Assembly: GCF_014653275.1 (NCBI RefSeq)
Contig: NZ_BNAL01000027.1
Location: 1 to 40,000, forward strand
Direction of reading: 5' to 3'
DNA length: 40,000 bases
Source of the DNA: Deinococcus piscis
GTDB taxonomy: Bacteria > Deinococcota > Deinococci > Deinococcales > Deinococcaceae
Shown here: positions 31,731 to 40,000 of the stretch, in pieces
Layout: each line of letters begins with the position of its first letter
Numbering within the stretch: position 1 is the first letter of the stretch
Translations under genes and position numbers: made by a program
The notes under the pieces: generated by a model
Databases searched by the model: none
What the model was told of the DNA's origin: nothing
Seen by the model: only the letters and a program-made list of their open reading frames with translations

Positions 31731-33206
31731 ATGAAGCTCGCCGCCCTGGCCGCCGACGTTCTCAGGCTCCCCACCCCCGCACAGAATCCGGACGTGACCG
31801 GCGTGACTCACAATGCCGCTTGGGCCGAGCCGGGCAGCCTGTTCGTGGCAGTGCGCGGCGCACGGGCCGACGGCCACAGCTTTATGGCGCAGGCACAGGA
31901 GCGCGGTGCAGTGGGCGTGGTCGGCGAGGGGTTGCCGCAGGGCATGCAGACGACCCTGCCCTACTTACAAGTGCCCGACGCCCGCGCGGCCCTGGCCGAC
32001 CTGGCAGCGGCGCTGCATGGCTGGCCCAGCCGTGACCTGAAAGTGGTTGGCGTGACTGGCACCGACGGCAAGACCACCACTTCCTGGATGACCCGGCACC
32101 TGCTGCGGGCGGCGGGCCTGCCCACCGGGCTGCTCAGCACCGCCGGCTACGAACTGCCAGACGGCCAGCTGCGGCAGTTCCCGGCCCACTTCACCACACC
32201 CGAAGCGCCGCAGCTACAGGGCATCTTGCGTGAAATGGTAAAGGACGGCGCACAGGCCGCCGTGCTGGAAGCCAGCAGCCACGCCCTGGCACTGCACCGG
32301 GTGCGCGGCGTGGAGTGGGACGCGGCCATCTGGACCCACCTCACCCGCGAACATCTGGACTTTCACGGCACCGTAGAAGGCTACTTTGCCGACAAGCGCA
32401 GGCTAATTGAAGCGGCTCCCTTCGCTGTGCTGAACGCCGACGACCCCTGGACCGAGCGCTTGCGCGGCGTGGCCCCCCAGGAAGTGACCTACTCCGCCGA
32501 AGGCCAACCCGCCGACTGGCAGGCGGCAGCTGTGCAGCAGAGCGGGCGCGGCCTCCAGTTCAGGATCCACTCCCCACTGGGCGAATTCAGCGCCGAGCTG
32601 CCCATGATCGGCGCATTCAATGTCGCCAACGCGCTGGCCGCCATGGCCGCTGCTGCCCACCTGGGTGCTACGGCCCAGCAGCTTCAGGCCGGGCTGGCGT
32701 CCTTTGATGGTGTGCCGGGCCGGATGCAGCTGGTGCGCGGACCAGGCGGGGAGCCGCAGCCACGGGTCATCGTAGACTTTGCTCATACTCCGCCCAGCCT
32801 GGAAAAAGCCCTCCAGACTCTGCGCGCCACCACCGAGGGGCAGCTGTGGGTGGTGATTGGCTCGGCGGGCGGCAACCGTGACCCCCGCAAGCGTGCACCG
32901 CTGGGCGAGGTGGCTGGGCGCTGCGCCGACCAGGCGATTTTTACCGAAGAGGACTACCGCGACACCCCTTTGCAGGACATCCTGGCGGAAATGGAACGTG
33001 GGGCGCGTGAGGGCGCACACCACAACTTCAGGTCCATCGAGGACCGGCGCGAGGCGATTCGCTTTGCCATTACTCAGGCCCAGCCTGGAGACACTGTCCT
33101 GCTGGCCGGCAAGGGCCCAGAAGACACCCTTGAGCGGGGGACGGAGTCACTGCCCTGGAACGAAACCCAGGAAGCTGCCGACGCCCTGGCCCAACGCAGC
33201 CACTGA
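31731..33206 (+). CDS. murE: UDP-MurNAc-tripeptide synthetase MurE (altered specificity motif)
   Basis: Adds the third amino acid to UDP-MurNAc-L-Ala-D-Glu in peptidoglycan synthesis. It has 491 residues with the ATP loop VTGTDGKTTTSW, HFTTPEAP, HLTREHLDFHG, the YFADKRRLIE segment with the carbamylated Lys, and NADDPW. The substrate motif that is DNPR in diaminopimelate enzymes reads EEDYRDT here (EDYR). Deinococcus is known to use L-ornithine at this position, so an L-ornithine ligase is plausible. The start at 31731 follows TAGACT by 7 nt. Confidence 0.93.
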   Translation: MKLAALAADVLRLPTPAQNPDVTGVTHNAAWAEPGSLFVAVRGARADGHSFMAQAQERGAVGVVGEGLPQGMQTTLPYLQVPDARAALADLAAALHGWPSRDLKVVGVTGTDGKTTTSWMTRHLLRAAGLPTGLLSTAGYELPDGQLRQFPAHFTTPEAPQLQGILREMVKDGAQAAVLEASSHALALHRVRGVEWDAAIWTHLTREHLDFHGTVEGYFADKRRLIEAAPFAVLNADDPWTERLRGVAPQEVTYSAEGQPADWQAAAVQQSGRGLQFRIHSPLGEFSAELPMIGAFNVANALAAMAAAAHLGATAQQLQAGLASFDGVPGRMQLVRGPGGEPQPRVIVDFAHTPPSLEKALQTLRATTEGQLWVVIGSAGGNRDPRKRAPLGEVAGRCADQAIFTEEDYRDTPLQDILAEMERGAREGAHHNFRSIEDRREAIRFAITQAQPGDTVLLAGKGPEDTLERGTESLPWNETQEAADALAQRSH

Positions 33207-33309
33207 CAGAGACCGGGTTGTAAGTCAAATTACATAAACTTCAGAAGTCCATGTTATCTTTGTTTTCGCTGTTTTATGGCTGTGCCTTTGAGGTAACGCC
33301 GCAGAGCAG

Positions 33310-33385
<76 letters not shown>

Positions 33386-33388
33386 AAG

Positions 33389-33410
33389 ACCGCCTCCGGG
33401 CGGTTTTTTT
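33389..33410 (+). terminator. Terminator after tRNA-Lys
   Basis: ACCGCC-TCCG-GGCGGT stem-loop, its last T starting a run of seven T, 3 nt after the tRNA CCA. Confidence 0.85.
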
Positions 33411-33438
33411 GTCGTTTCTGTCCGGCAAATCAGGGCTT

Positions 33439-33467
33439 TTGCCAACTGATGCTGAACTTGCTATACT
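33439..33467 (+). promoter_or_regulatory. Promoter of tRNA-Ser
   Basis: TTGCCA (33439-33444) and TATACT (33462-33467) are separated by exactly 17 nt, a good vegetative sigma promoter. It begins 28 nt after the tRNA-Lys terminator and 37 nt before tRNA-Ser. Confidence 0.75.
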
Positions 33468-33503
33468 CCCTGACGCACTTGCGCCAACTTGCCTGTACGG
33501 CGG

Positions 33504-33594
<91 letters not shown>

Positions 33595-33617
33595 AAGAAG
33601 TGCGCAAGCATGCAGGA

Positions 33618-33642
33618 GTCGCCCAGCCGGGCGGCTTTTTTT
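33618..33642 (+). terminator. Terminator after tRNA-Ser
   Basis: GTCGCCC-AGCC-GGGCGGC stem with seven T after it. One G-U pair is in the stem. Confidence 0.8.
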
Positions 33643-33834
33643 GCGGCCCCGGGCCCGGAGCGATCAGCGCAAGCATGGACACTGCCCCAACCCGTTGCTC
33701 ACGTTCTTTGCCGCTCTGCGACCGATACTGAAAGCCGGTGTCGTCAAATTGTTTTTTCTGAACGGATGTGTGTTGGGCGTTTAGGCCAGCAGACAGAGTA
33801 TTCACTGAGAAATCAAGGAAGAAGGTAGCGAACT

Positions 33835-35568
<1,734 letters not shown>

Positions 35569-35582
35569 AGGCAGGCAAGAGC

Positions 35583-35631
35583 AGGCAAAAAGCAGGATGC
35601 GGAAACCCTATTCGCATCCTGCTTTTTGCCT
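35583..35631. terminator. Bidirectional terminator between hflX and pdxT
   Basis: The arms 35583-35601 and 35613-35631 are perfect over 19 bp with an 11-nt loop, and a T-run follows on the plus strand. It lies between the convergent ends of hflX and pdxT and can stop both. Confidence 0.9.
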
Positions 35632-35638
35632 TTTTCCT

Positions 35639-36220
35639 TTACAGCAGGTTCAGAAACAAGCGGTGCATCCCGTCGTCACCGCTCAGCTCGGGGTGAAAGG
35701 TCGTTGCCAACAGCCGCCCCTCACGTACCGCCACCGGCTGCCCGCCGTACTGGGCCAGGACCTCTACCCCTGCACCAACCCGCGTAATGGCAGGAGCGCG
35801 GATAAAGAAGGCCTCAAACGGCGCTTGCAGCTCCTGCACCGTCAGCGGCGTGGTAAAAGAATCCACCTGCCGCCCATAGGCGTTGCGCTGTACAGCCATA
35901 TCCAGCAGGCCCAGGGCAGGTGGTAGCCCTGGTACGTCCGAATCGCCCGCAATGTCGCGCGCCAGCAGGATGGCTCCGGCGCAGGTGCCCCACAGCGCCC
36001 CACCAGCAGCGTGAAAGTCGCACAGGGCTGTATCCAGGCCCCTGGTCGCCAGCAGACGGCGCATGGTGGTGCTTTCGCCGCCTGGCATCACCACGCCGCT
36101 GAGACCTGCCAGATCGGCGGGCAGGCGCACTTCCTGTATTTCGGCTCCCAACCGCCTCAGTGCCTGAGCATGCTCCCGAAAAGCCCCTTGCAGGGCCAGG
36201 ACACCGACGGCCCGACTCAC
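35639..36220 (-). CDS. pdxT: Pyridoxal 5'-phosphate synthase glutaminase PdxT
   Basis: Glutaminase that feeds ammonia to PdxS for PLP synthesis. It has 193 residues: [22 protein letters not shown], nucleophile Cys80 in [11 protein letters not shown], and TFHPEL with the His-Glu pair. It starts with GTG at 36220, which overlaps the pdxS stop (GTGA), so it is coupled to pdxS. Confidence 0.97.
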   Translation of the reverse strand: MSRAVGVLALQGAFREHAQALRRLGAEIQEVRLPADLAGLSGVVMPGGESTTMRRLLATRGLDTALCDFHAAGGALWGTCAGAILLARDIAGDSDVPGLPPALGLLDMAVQRNAYGRQVDSFTTPLTVQELQAPFEAFFIRAPAITRVGAGVEVLAQYGGQPVAVREGRLLATTFHPELSGDDGMHRLFLNLL

Positions 36221-37134
36221 CAGCCGCGGGACGCCAAACGTTCTTCAGGCAGCAGCGCGTCAATGTTGATGCCGGTCATGGGCGCACCCAGGTCTTCGCT
36301 CAGCTCGGCCAGCAGCTCAGGGTTCTGGTAGTGGGTCACGGCCTGCACAATCGCTTTGGCACGGCGCTCGGGGTGATCACTCTTGAAAATCCCGCTGCCC
36401 ACGAACACCCCGTCAAGCCCCAGCTGCATCATCAGCGCGGCGTCGGCGGGAGTCGCCACTCCACCCGCGGCAAAATTCACCACTGGCAGCTGCCCATGCT
36501 CATGCACGTAGCGCACCAGGTCATAGGGCGCACTGAGGTCACGGGCCACAGTCATCAGTTCTTCGGCAGGGCGGGCCTGAATCTGGCGAATTTCGCCCAG
36601 TACGGTGCGGGCATGGCGCACCGCTTCAATGATGTTGCCGGTGCCCGCCTCGCCTTTGGTCCGAATCATGGCGGCTCCTTCACCCACGCGGCGCAGCGCT
36701 TCGCCCAGATTCTTGGCCCCACACACAAACGGCACCCGGAAGGCCTGCTTGTCAATGTGGAACTGGTCGTCGGCGGGCGTCAGCACTTCCGACTCGTCAA
36801 TAAAATCCACACCGATGGCTTCCAGAATCTGCGCCTCCACGACATGTCCAATGCGCACTTTCGCCATCACTGGAATGCTGACCGCCCCGATAATCTCTTT
36901 GATCATCTTGGGGTCGCTCATCCGCGCCACGCCGCCGTCCTTACGAATATCGGCAGGCACACGCTCCAGCGCCATCACCGCAGTCGCGCCAGCCTCTTCG
37001 GCAATGCGGGCCTGGTCAGCCGTCACCACATCCATGATGACGCCCCCCTTAAACATCTCGGCAAAGCCACGCTGCACTTTTTGCACGTCTGCCCTTCCGC
37101 CCACTCCATCTGATTTGGTCATGGCTGACATCAT
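36217..37134 (-). CDS. pdxS: Pyridoxal 5'-phosphate synthase subunit PdxS
   Basis: Makes PLP from ribose 5-phosphate, glyceraldehyde 3-phosphate and ammonia. It has 305 residues, or 301 from the ATG at 37122, with [33 protein letters not shown], the catalytic Lys in [11 protein letters not shown], and [15 protein letters not shown]. No clear ribosome binding site decides between the starts. It diverges from a PdxR-type regulator with a short shared gap that holds an inverted repeat. Confidence 0.97.
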   Translation of the reverse strand: MMSAMTKSDGVGGRADVQKVQRGFAEMFKGGVIMDVVTADQARIAEEAGATAVMALERVPADIRKDGGVARMSDPKMIKEIIGAVSIPVMAKVRIGHVVEAQILEAIGVDFIDESEVLTPADDQFHIDKQAFRVPFVCGAKNLGEALRRVGEGAAMIRTKGEAGTGNIIEAVRHARTVLGEIRQIQARPAEELMTVARDLSAPYDLVRYVHEHGQLPVVNFAAGGVATPADAALMMQLGLDGVFVGSGIFKSDHPERRAKAIVQAVTHYQNPELLAELSEDLGAPMTGINIDALLPEERLASRGW

Positions 37135-37143
37135 GCGCGGCGG

Positions 37144-37190
37144 ATTGGTCTAATACCAGAGCCAATTGCAGCACATTAGAGTAGACCAAT
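37144..37190. promoter_or_regulatory. Inverted repeat, candidate PdxR operator
   Basis: ATTGGTCTA (37144-37152) and TAGACCAAT (37182-37190) are exact reverse complements. Inside them TCTAAT (37149-37154) and ATTAGA (37175-37180) are also paired. The right arm overlaps the start codon of the regulator gene, and the left arm covers a TATTAG that could be the pdxS -10. Confidence 0.65.
37177..37182 (+). promoter_or_regulatory. Leaderless -10 element of the PdxR-type gene
   Basis: TAGAGT, 6 nt before the ATG at 37189, inside the inverted repeat, so the regulator could control itself. Confidence 0.55.
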
Positions 37191-38583
37191 GAATGCCCTA
37201 GAGCGGGATCTCCACCTAGACCGCACTTCCGATACGCCACTGACCCGGCAATTGGCTGCGGCCCTCCGCACTCAGGTTGCCAGCGGCCAGCTGCCAGCAG
37301 GCACCCGCCTCTCGCCCACCCGCCAATTGGCCGACTTGCTCAAGGTCTCCCGTGGCACCGTGACCGAGGTCTTTGAAACCCTGTGCGCTGAGGGCTATCT
37401 GGAAGCGCGGGTAGGATCGGGCACGTTTGTCCGCGCCCTACCAGAAGCGGGTCAGTCTCTCAGTCAGCCCTCGGCCCGCGCACGGGCCCTGAGCGGGCTG
37501 CGTGCGCTGCCCGGCCCCGGCGCAGGCCACTCGCTCCGACCTTTCCGGCATTCACGGCCTGATCCCAGGCTCTTTCCCTGGAAAAGCTGGGCACGGCTCG
37601 AAGCCCGGGCCGACTGGTCCCCGGCCCAGCGCTCTTCAGCGGCGGGCTGGCCTCCGTTACGGGAGCAGGTGGCAGCCTACTTACGCCAGGAACGTGGTCT
37701 GGACTGCCAGGCTGAACAGATCATCATCACCACCGGCACCCAGCAGGCCCTGGACCTGGCGGCCCGCACCCTGCTGGACCACGGCGAGCGGGCCGCGCTG
37801 GAGTCGCCCGGCTATCCCGGCACCCGTGCGGCGCTGCTGGGCGCGGGGCTGGTTCCTGTCCCCTTACCCGTGGACCGTGAAGGACTGGACCCTGCTCCTT
37901 TGTGGCGGCAGCGTGACCTGCGCTTGGCCTGCGTGACGCCAGCTCACCAGTTTCCCACTGGAGTACCTCTTAGTGCTGAGCGGAGGCTGGAACTACTGCG
38001 CTGGGCCTCCGAACGCGGTGGCTGGATTCTGGAAGATGACTACGATTCCGAGTACCGTTACACCGGCCCGCCACTCACCCCGCTGCAAGCCCTGAGTGAC
38101 CGCGTTATTCATCTGGGCACTTTCTCCGCTTTCCTGTTCTCTGGACTGCGCCTGGGCTTTTTGGTGGTGCCGCCGCACTTGGTCCACACATTCACTGCTG
38201 TCAAGCAAGCGATGGATGGTGGCTCCTCGGTGCGTGACAGCGCCACCCTGGCCCGCTTTATGGCGGAAGGCCACTTTACGCGCCATCTGGGGCGTACGCG
38301 GCGTATCTATGCGGCACGGCACGACGTACTGGTCCATGAGCTGCAAAACCTGACTTGTGAGCTGCTTTCCTCTGGCCGGGGTCTGCATCTCACAGCCCAC
38401 TGGCCTGGAACACAGGAGAGCCAACTGCTCCGGCAGGCAGAGGCCCTGGGGCTGGACCTGACGCCCGTGCAGGCCTTTCAATGGGGGCGCAGCGCCAAAG
38501 TGCCCGGTTTGCTGCTGGGCTTCGCCGCCTTCACCCCCCAAGAGATTGCACACGCTACAGCACAGCTCGTCCAAGTCCTTTAG
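37189..38583 (+). CDS. pdxR: MocR-type regulator, probable PdxR
   Basis: GntR winged helix (residues about 15-85: LTRQLAAALRTQVASGQLP, SRGTVTEVFETLCAEGYLEA) fused to an aminotransferase-like domain (IIITTGTQQALDLAARTLL, YPGTRAALL and LEDDYDSEYRYTG), 464 residues. In the family this domain binds PLP and adjusts DNA binding. In the motif that normally carries the PLP-linked lysine (SFSKxLxPGLRLG), the sequence GTFSAFLFSGLRLGFLVV has alanine in place of the lysine. It lies head to head with pdxS and is likely to control it and itself. Confidence 0.9.
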   Translation: MNALERDLHLDRTSDTPLTRQLAAALRTQVASGQLPAGTRLSPTRQLADLLKVSRGTVTEVFETLCAEGYLEARVGSGTFVRALPEAGQSLSQPSARARALSGLRALPGPGAGHSLRPFRHSRPDPRLFPWKSWARLEARADWSPAQRSSAAGWPPLREQVAAYLRQERGLDCQAEQIIITTGTQQALDLAARTLLDHGERAALESPGYPGTRAALLGAGLVPVPLPVDREGLDPAPLWRQRDLRLACVTPAHQFPTGVPLSAERRLELLRWASERGGWILEDDYDSEYRYTGPPLTPLQALSDRVIHLGTFSAFLFSGLRLGFLVVPPHLVHTFTAVKQAMDGGSSVRDSATLARFMAEGHFTRHLGRTRRIYAARHDVLVHELQNLTCELLSSGRGLHLTAHWPGTQESQLLRQAEALGLDLTPVQAFQWGRSAKVPGLLLGFAAFTPQEIAHATAQLVQVL

Positions 38584-38592
38584 GCTCACAGT

Positions 38593-39531
38593 TCAGGTCA
38601 ATTCGTTGATCTCTGGCCTGAAGCCCACCTCGCGGATGTAATGCAGATATTCCTGAGGTGTGAGGGCTTCACGCTTGCCACTGAGAGTCACGAAAAAGGC
38701 TTCCAGAACATTGGTGGCAAAGTTGCGTGATCCCATGCGCGGCGTGGTGGTGATCAGCCGGGTCACGCCCCGGTCCTGCATCCACTGCCGGTCTGCGGCA
38801 GTGATGGTCTGGGTCAAGACAGTCTTGCCGCGCAGGTCCTGTGGCGCGTAGCGCTTGACGAAATGAGTGTCTCCAGCGATGACATCAGCCCAGGCATAGT
38901 AGCGGGTGCCTTTTCCTTCTACGCTGGTGTCCTGCTTGTCGCCGGTAGGATAAAACCACTCCTGAGGTAAGGTGGTCAGCGGCGGCAACAGCACGCGGGC
39001 AGCGCGGCGCAAAGCAGATAGGCTTCGTAGCGGCAGATCCAGATTCAGCCCAAAAATAAGATCGCCGTACACGACATCAGCCCCTACCTGTGCCAACGCT
39101 TCAGCCATCCCAAAGCGGTCCACAGCGCTCACCATCAGCACACGCTGAGTCTGCCAATTCAGTTCTGGATCCAGCTGAGCAATGGCCTCTCGCTCTAGCG
39201 TATTTTTCAGACCGGAGCCGTCCAAGACCGGAGTTTGCCGGGCATGGGACACCAATTTACGGATGTTCTGAAAGGTGTAGCGCCGACCATCAGCCAGCAC
39301 ATACAGGTCAGCGCCGCCCAAACCAAACGCGTCCACCCGCCCGTCCAGTTCACGGAACAATTGTGCCGCTTTCTTGGTATCACCATCCGTGCCCAAGCGC
39401 TCCAAGACAAATGGCTGCCCCAGAACCTCTATCTCTTCGCGGGCATTCCGCTTACTGCTTCCCAGCGAGATACTTACCACATGCTTGTATCCAGGTGGCG
39501 CAGGCTTCCAGGAATGCAACAAGTCACTCAT
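38593..39531 (-). CDS. Quinate/shikimate dehydrogenase-like protein
   Basis: This has 312 residues: VSISLGSSKRNAREEIEVLG at the start, DAFGLGGADLYVL, LDGSGLKNTLER, LMVSAVDRFGMAEAL and ITTTPRMGSRNFATNVLEA. I know proteins of this kind as annotated quinate 5-dehydrogenase or shikimate-type proteins in Deinococcus, but I do not see a clear dinucleotide glycine motif, so the activity is uncertain. The start at 39531 follows TACAAT by 7 nt. It converges on the PdxR-type gene with 9 bp between them. Confidence 0.8.
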   Translation of the reverse strand: MSDLLHSWKPAPPGYKHVVSISLGSSKRNAREEIEVLGQPFVLERLGTDGDTKKAAQLFRELDGRVDAFGLGGADLYVLADGRRYTFQNIRKLVSHARQTPVLDGSGLKNTLEREAIAQLDPELNWQTQRVLMVSAVDRFGMAEALAQVGADVVYGDLIFGLNLDLPLRSLSALRRAARVLLPPLTTLPQEWFYPTGDKQDTSVEGKGTRYYAWADVIAGDTHFVKRYAPQDLRGKTVLTQTITAADRQWMQDRGVTRLITTTPRMGSRNFATNVLEAFFVTLSGKREALTPQEYLHYIREVGFRPEINELT

Positions 39532-39538
39532 GAAACCG

Positions 39539-39544
39539 ATTGTA
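39539..39544 (-). promoter_or_regulatory. Leaderless -10 element of the dehydrogenase-like gene
   Basis: TACAAT on the minus strand, 7 nt before the ATG at 39531, the best -10 match of the leaderless set. Confidence 0.7.
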
Positions 39545-39576
39545 CGCCCCCTCTACTGGAAGGCTGTCATAACAAA

Positions 39577-39602
39577 GCCCCTGCACTTCATCGTGCAGGG
39601 GC
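39577..39602 (-). terminator. Terminator after tRNA-Leu
   Basis: The arms 39577-39586 and 39593-39602 are perfect over 10 bp with a 6-nt loop, followed on the minus strand by TTTGTTATG. Confidence 0.75.
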
Positions 39603-39605
39603 CAG

Positions 39606-39692
39606 TGGTGCCGAGAACGGGACTTGAACCCGTACACCCTTGCGGGTGGCAGATTTTAAGTCTGCTGCGTCTACCGATTCCGCCATCCCGGC
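39606..39692 (-). tRNA. tRNA-Leu (anticodon TAA)
   Basis: 87 nt with encoded CCA and a long variable arm. The acceptor stem GCCGGGA pairs with TCTCGGC (one G-U), and the anticodon loop CTTAAAA gives TAA (leucine) between GCAGA and TCTGC. A TATACT -10 lies upstream. Confidence 0.96.
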
Positions 39693-39706
39693 AGGAATGG
39701 AAGGGC

Positions 39707-39712
39707 AGTATA
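39707..39712 (-). promoter_or_regulatory. -10 element of tRNA-Leu
   Basis: TATACT on the minus strand, 14 nt before the tRNA 5' end. The -35 is not clear. Confidence 0.55.
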
Positions 39713-39716
39713 GCGC

Positions 39717-39741
39717 AAGAAAAACCACCCCGGAGGGCGGT
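39717..39741 (-). terminator. Terminator after tmRNA
   Basis: On the minus strand ACCGCCC-TCCG-GGGTGGT (39741-39724, one G-U) is followed by a T-run, 5 nt after the tmRNA 3' end. Confidence 0.75.
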
Positions 39742-39744
39742 CAG

Positions 39745-40000
<256 letters not shown>

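Noticed and set aside
33220..33241. Possible radiation/desiccation response motif before tRNA-Lys
   Set aside because: Only a CATAA half-site fits the palindrome as I remember it. The other half does not match.

Overview
The window is GC-rich and densely coded. It reads as a chromosomal segment of a Deinococcus-type bacterium (Deinococcota). Supporting signs are many start codons with a TANNNT -10 element only 5-8 nt upstream and no ribosome binding site (leaderless genes, common in Deinococcus), a MurE whose substrate motif departs from DNPR (Deinococcus peptidoglycan carries ornithine), expanded DinB/YfiT-family proteins, and a long-form HflX. The species cannot be named from sequence alone.

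Region by region. 1-1113: a visibly AT-rich edge with the tail of one gene and an unknown membrane-anchored protein gene. 1118-7311 (minus): a purine operon in the order purC, purS, purQ, [two AT-rich small genes, one a PIN-domain remnant], purL, purF. 7538-8971 (plus): a TatD-family DNase and a DUF4388-like protein. 8913-10921 (minus): asparaginase and hemC. 10975-15714 (minus): an eight-gene run with four DinB-family proteins, a TfoX-like protein, a BtrH-like papain-fold protein, a DUF3224 protein and a DJ-1/PfpI protein. On the right it is flanked by a DsrE-like gene and a WYL regulator (plus). 17173-25209: Dus, GNAT, AMIN/Amidase_3 cell-wall amidase, a family-2 glycosyltransferase, an HRDC protein with a PLP-enzyme-like N-terminus, and a chromate transporter. 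25327-28407 (plus): peroxiredoxin, Mrp/ApbC, a SufR-like Fe-S regulator and a 2H phosphoesterase. 28548-30966 (minus): chorismate mutase-DAHP synthase and MoeA. 31107-35568 (plus): SlyD-like FKBP, MurE, tRNA-Lys, tRNA-Ser and HflX. 35639-38583: pdxST divergent from a MocR/PdxR-type regulator. 38593-40000 (minus): a quinate/shikimate dehydrogenase-like protein, tRNA-Leu and a tmRNA cut by the window end.

Most of the window is housekeeping. The parts that stand out are: the DinB-rich detoxification-like cluster with its WYL regulator; a family of CTTAGACN octamer tandem repeats in two intergenic sites about 10 kb apart; an hflX gene that appears to start at ATT; the Mrp lacking its CxxC next to a SufR-like regulator; the altered MurE specificity motif; and AT-rich foreign genes inside and behind the purine operon. 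I see no CRISPR array, insertion sequence, prophage or rRNA in this window.
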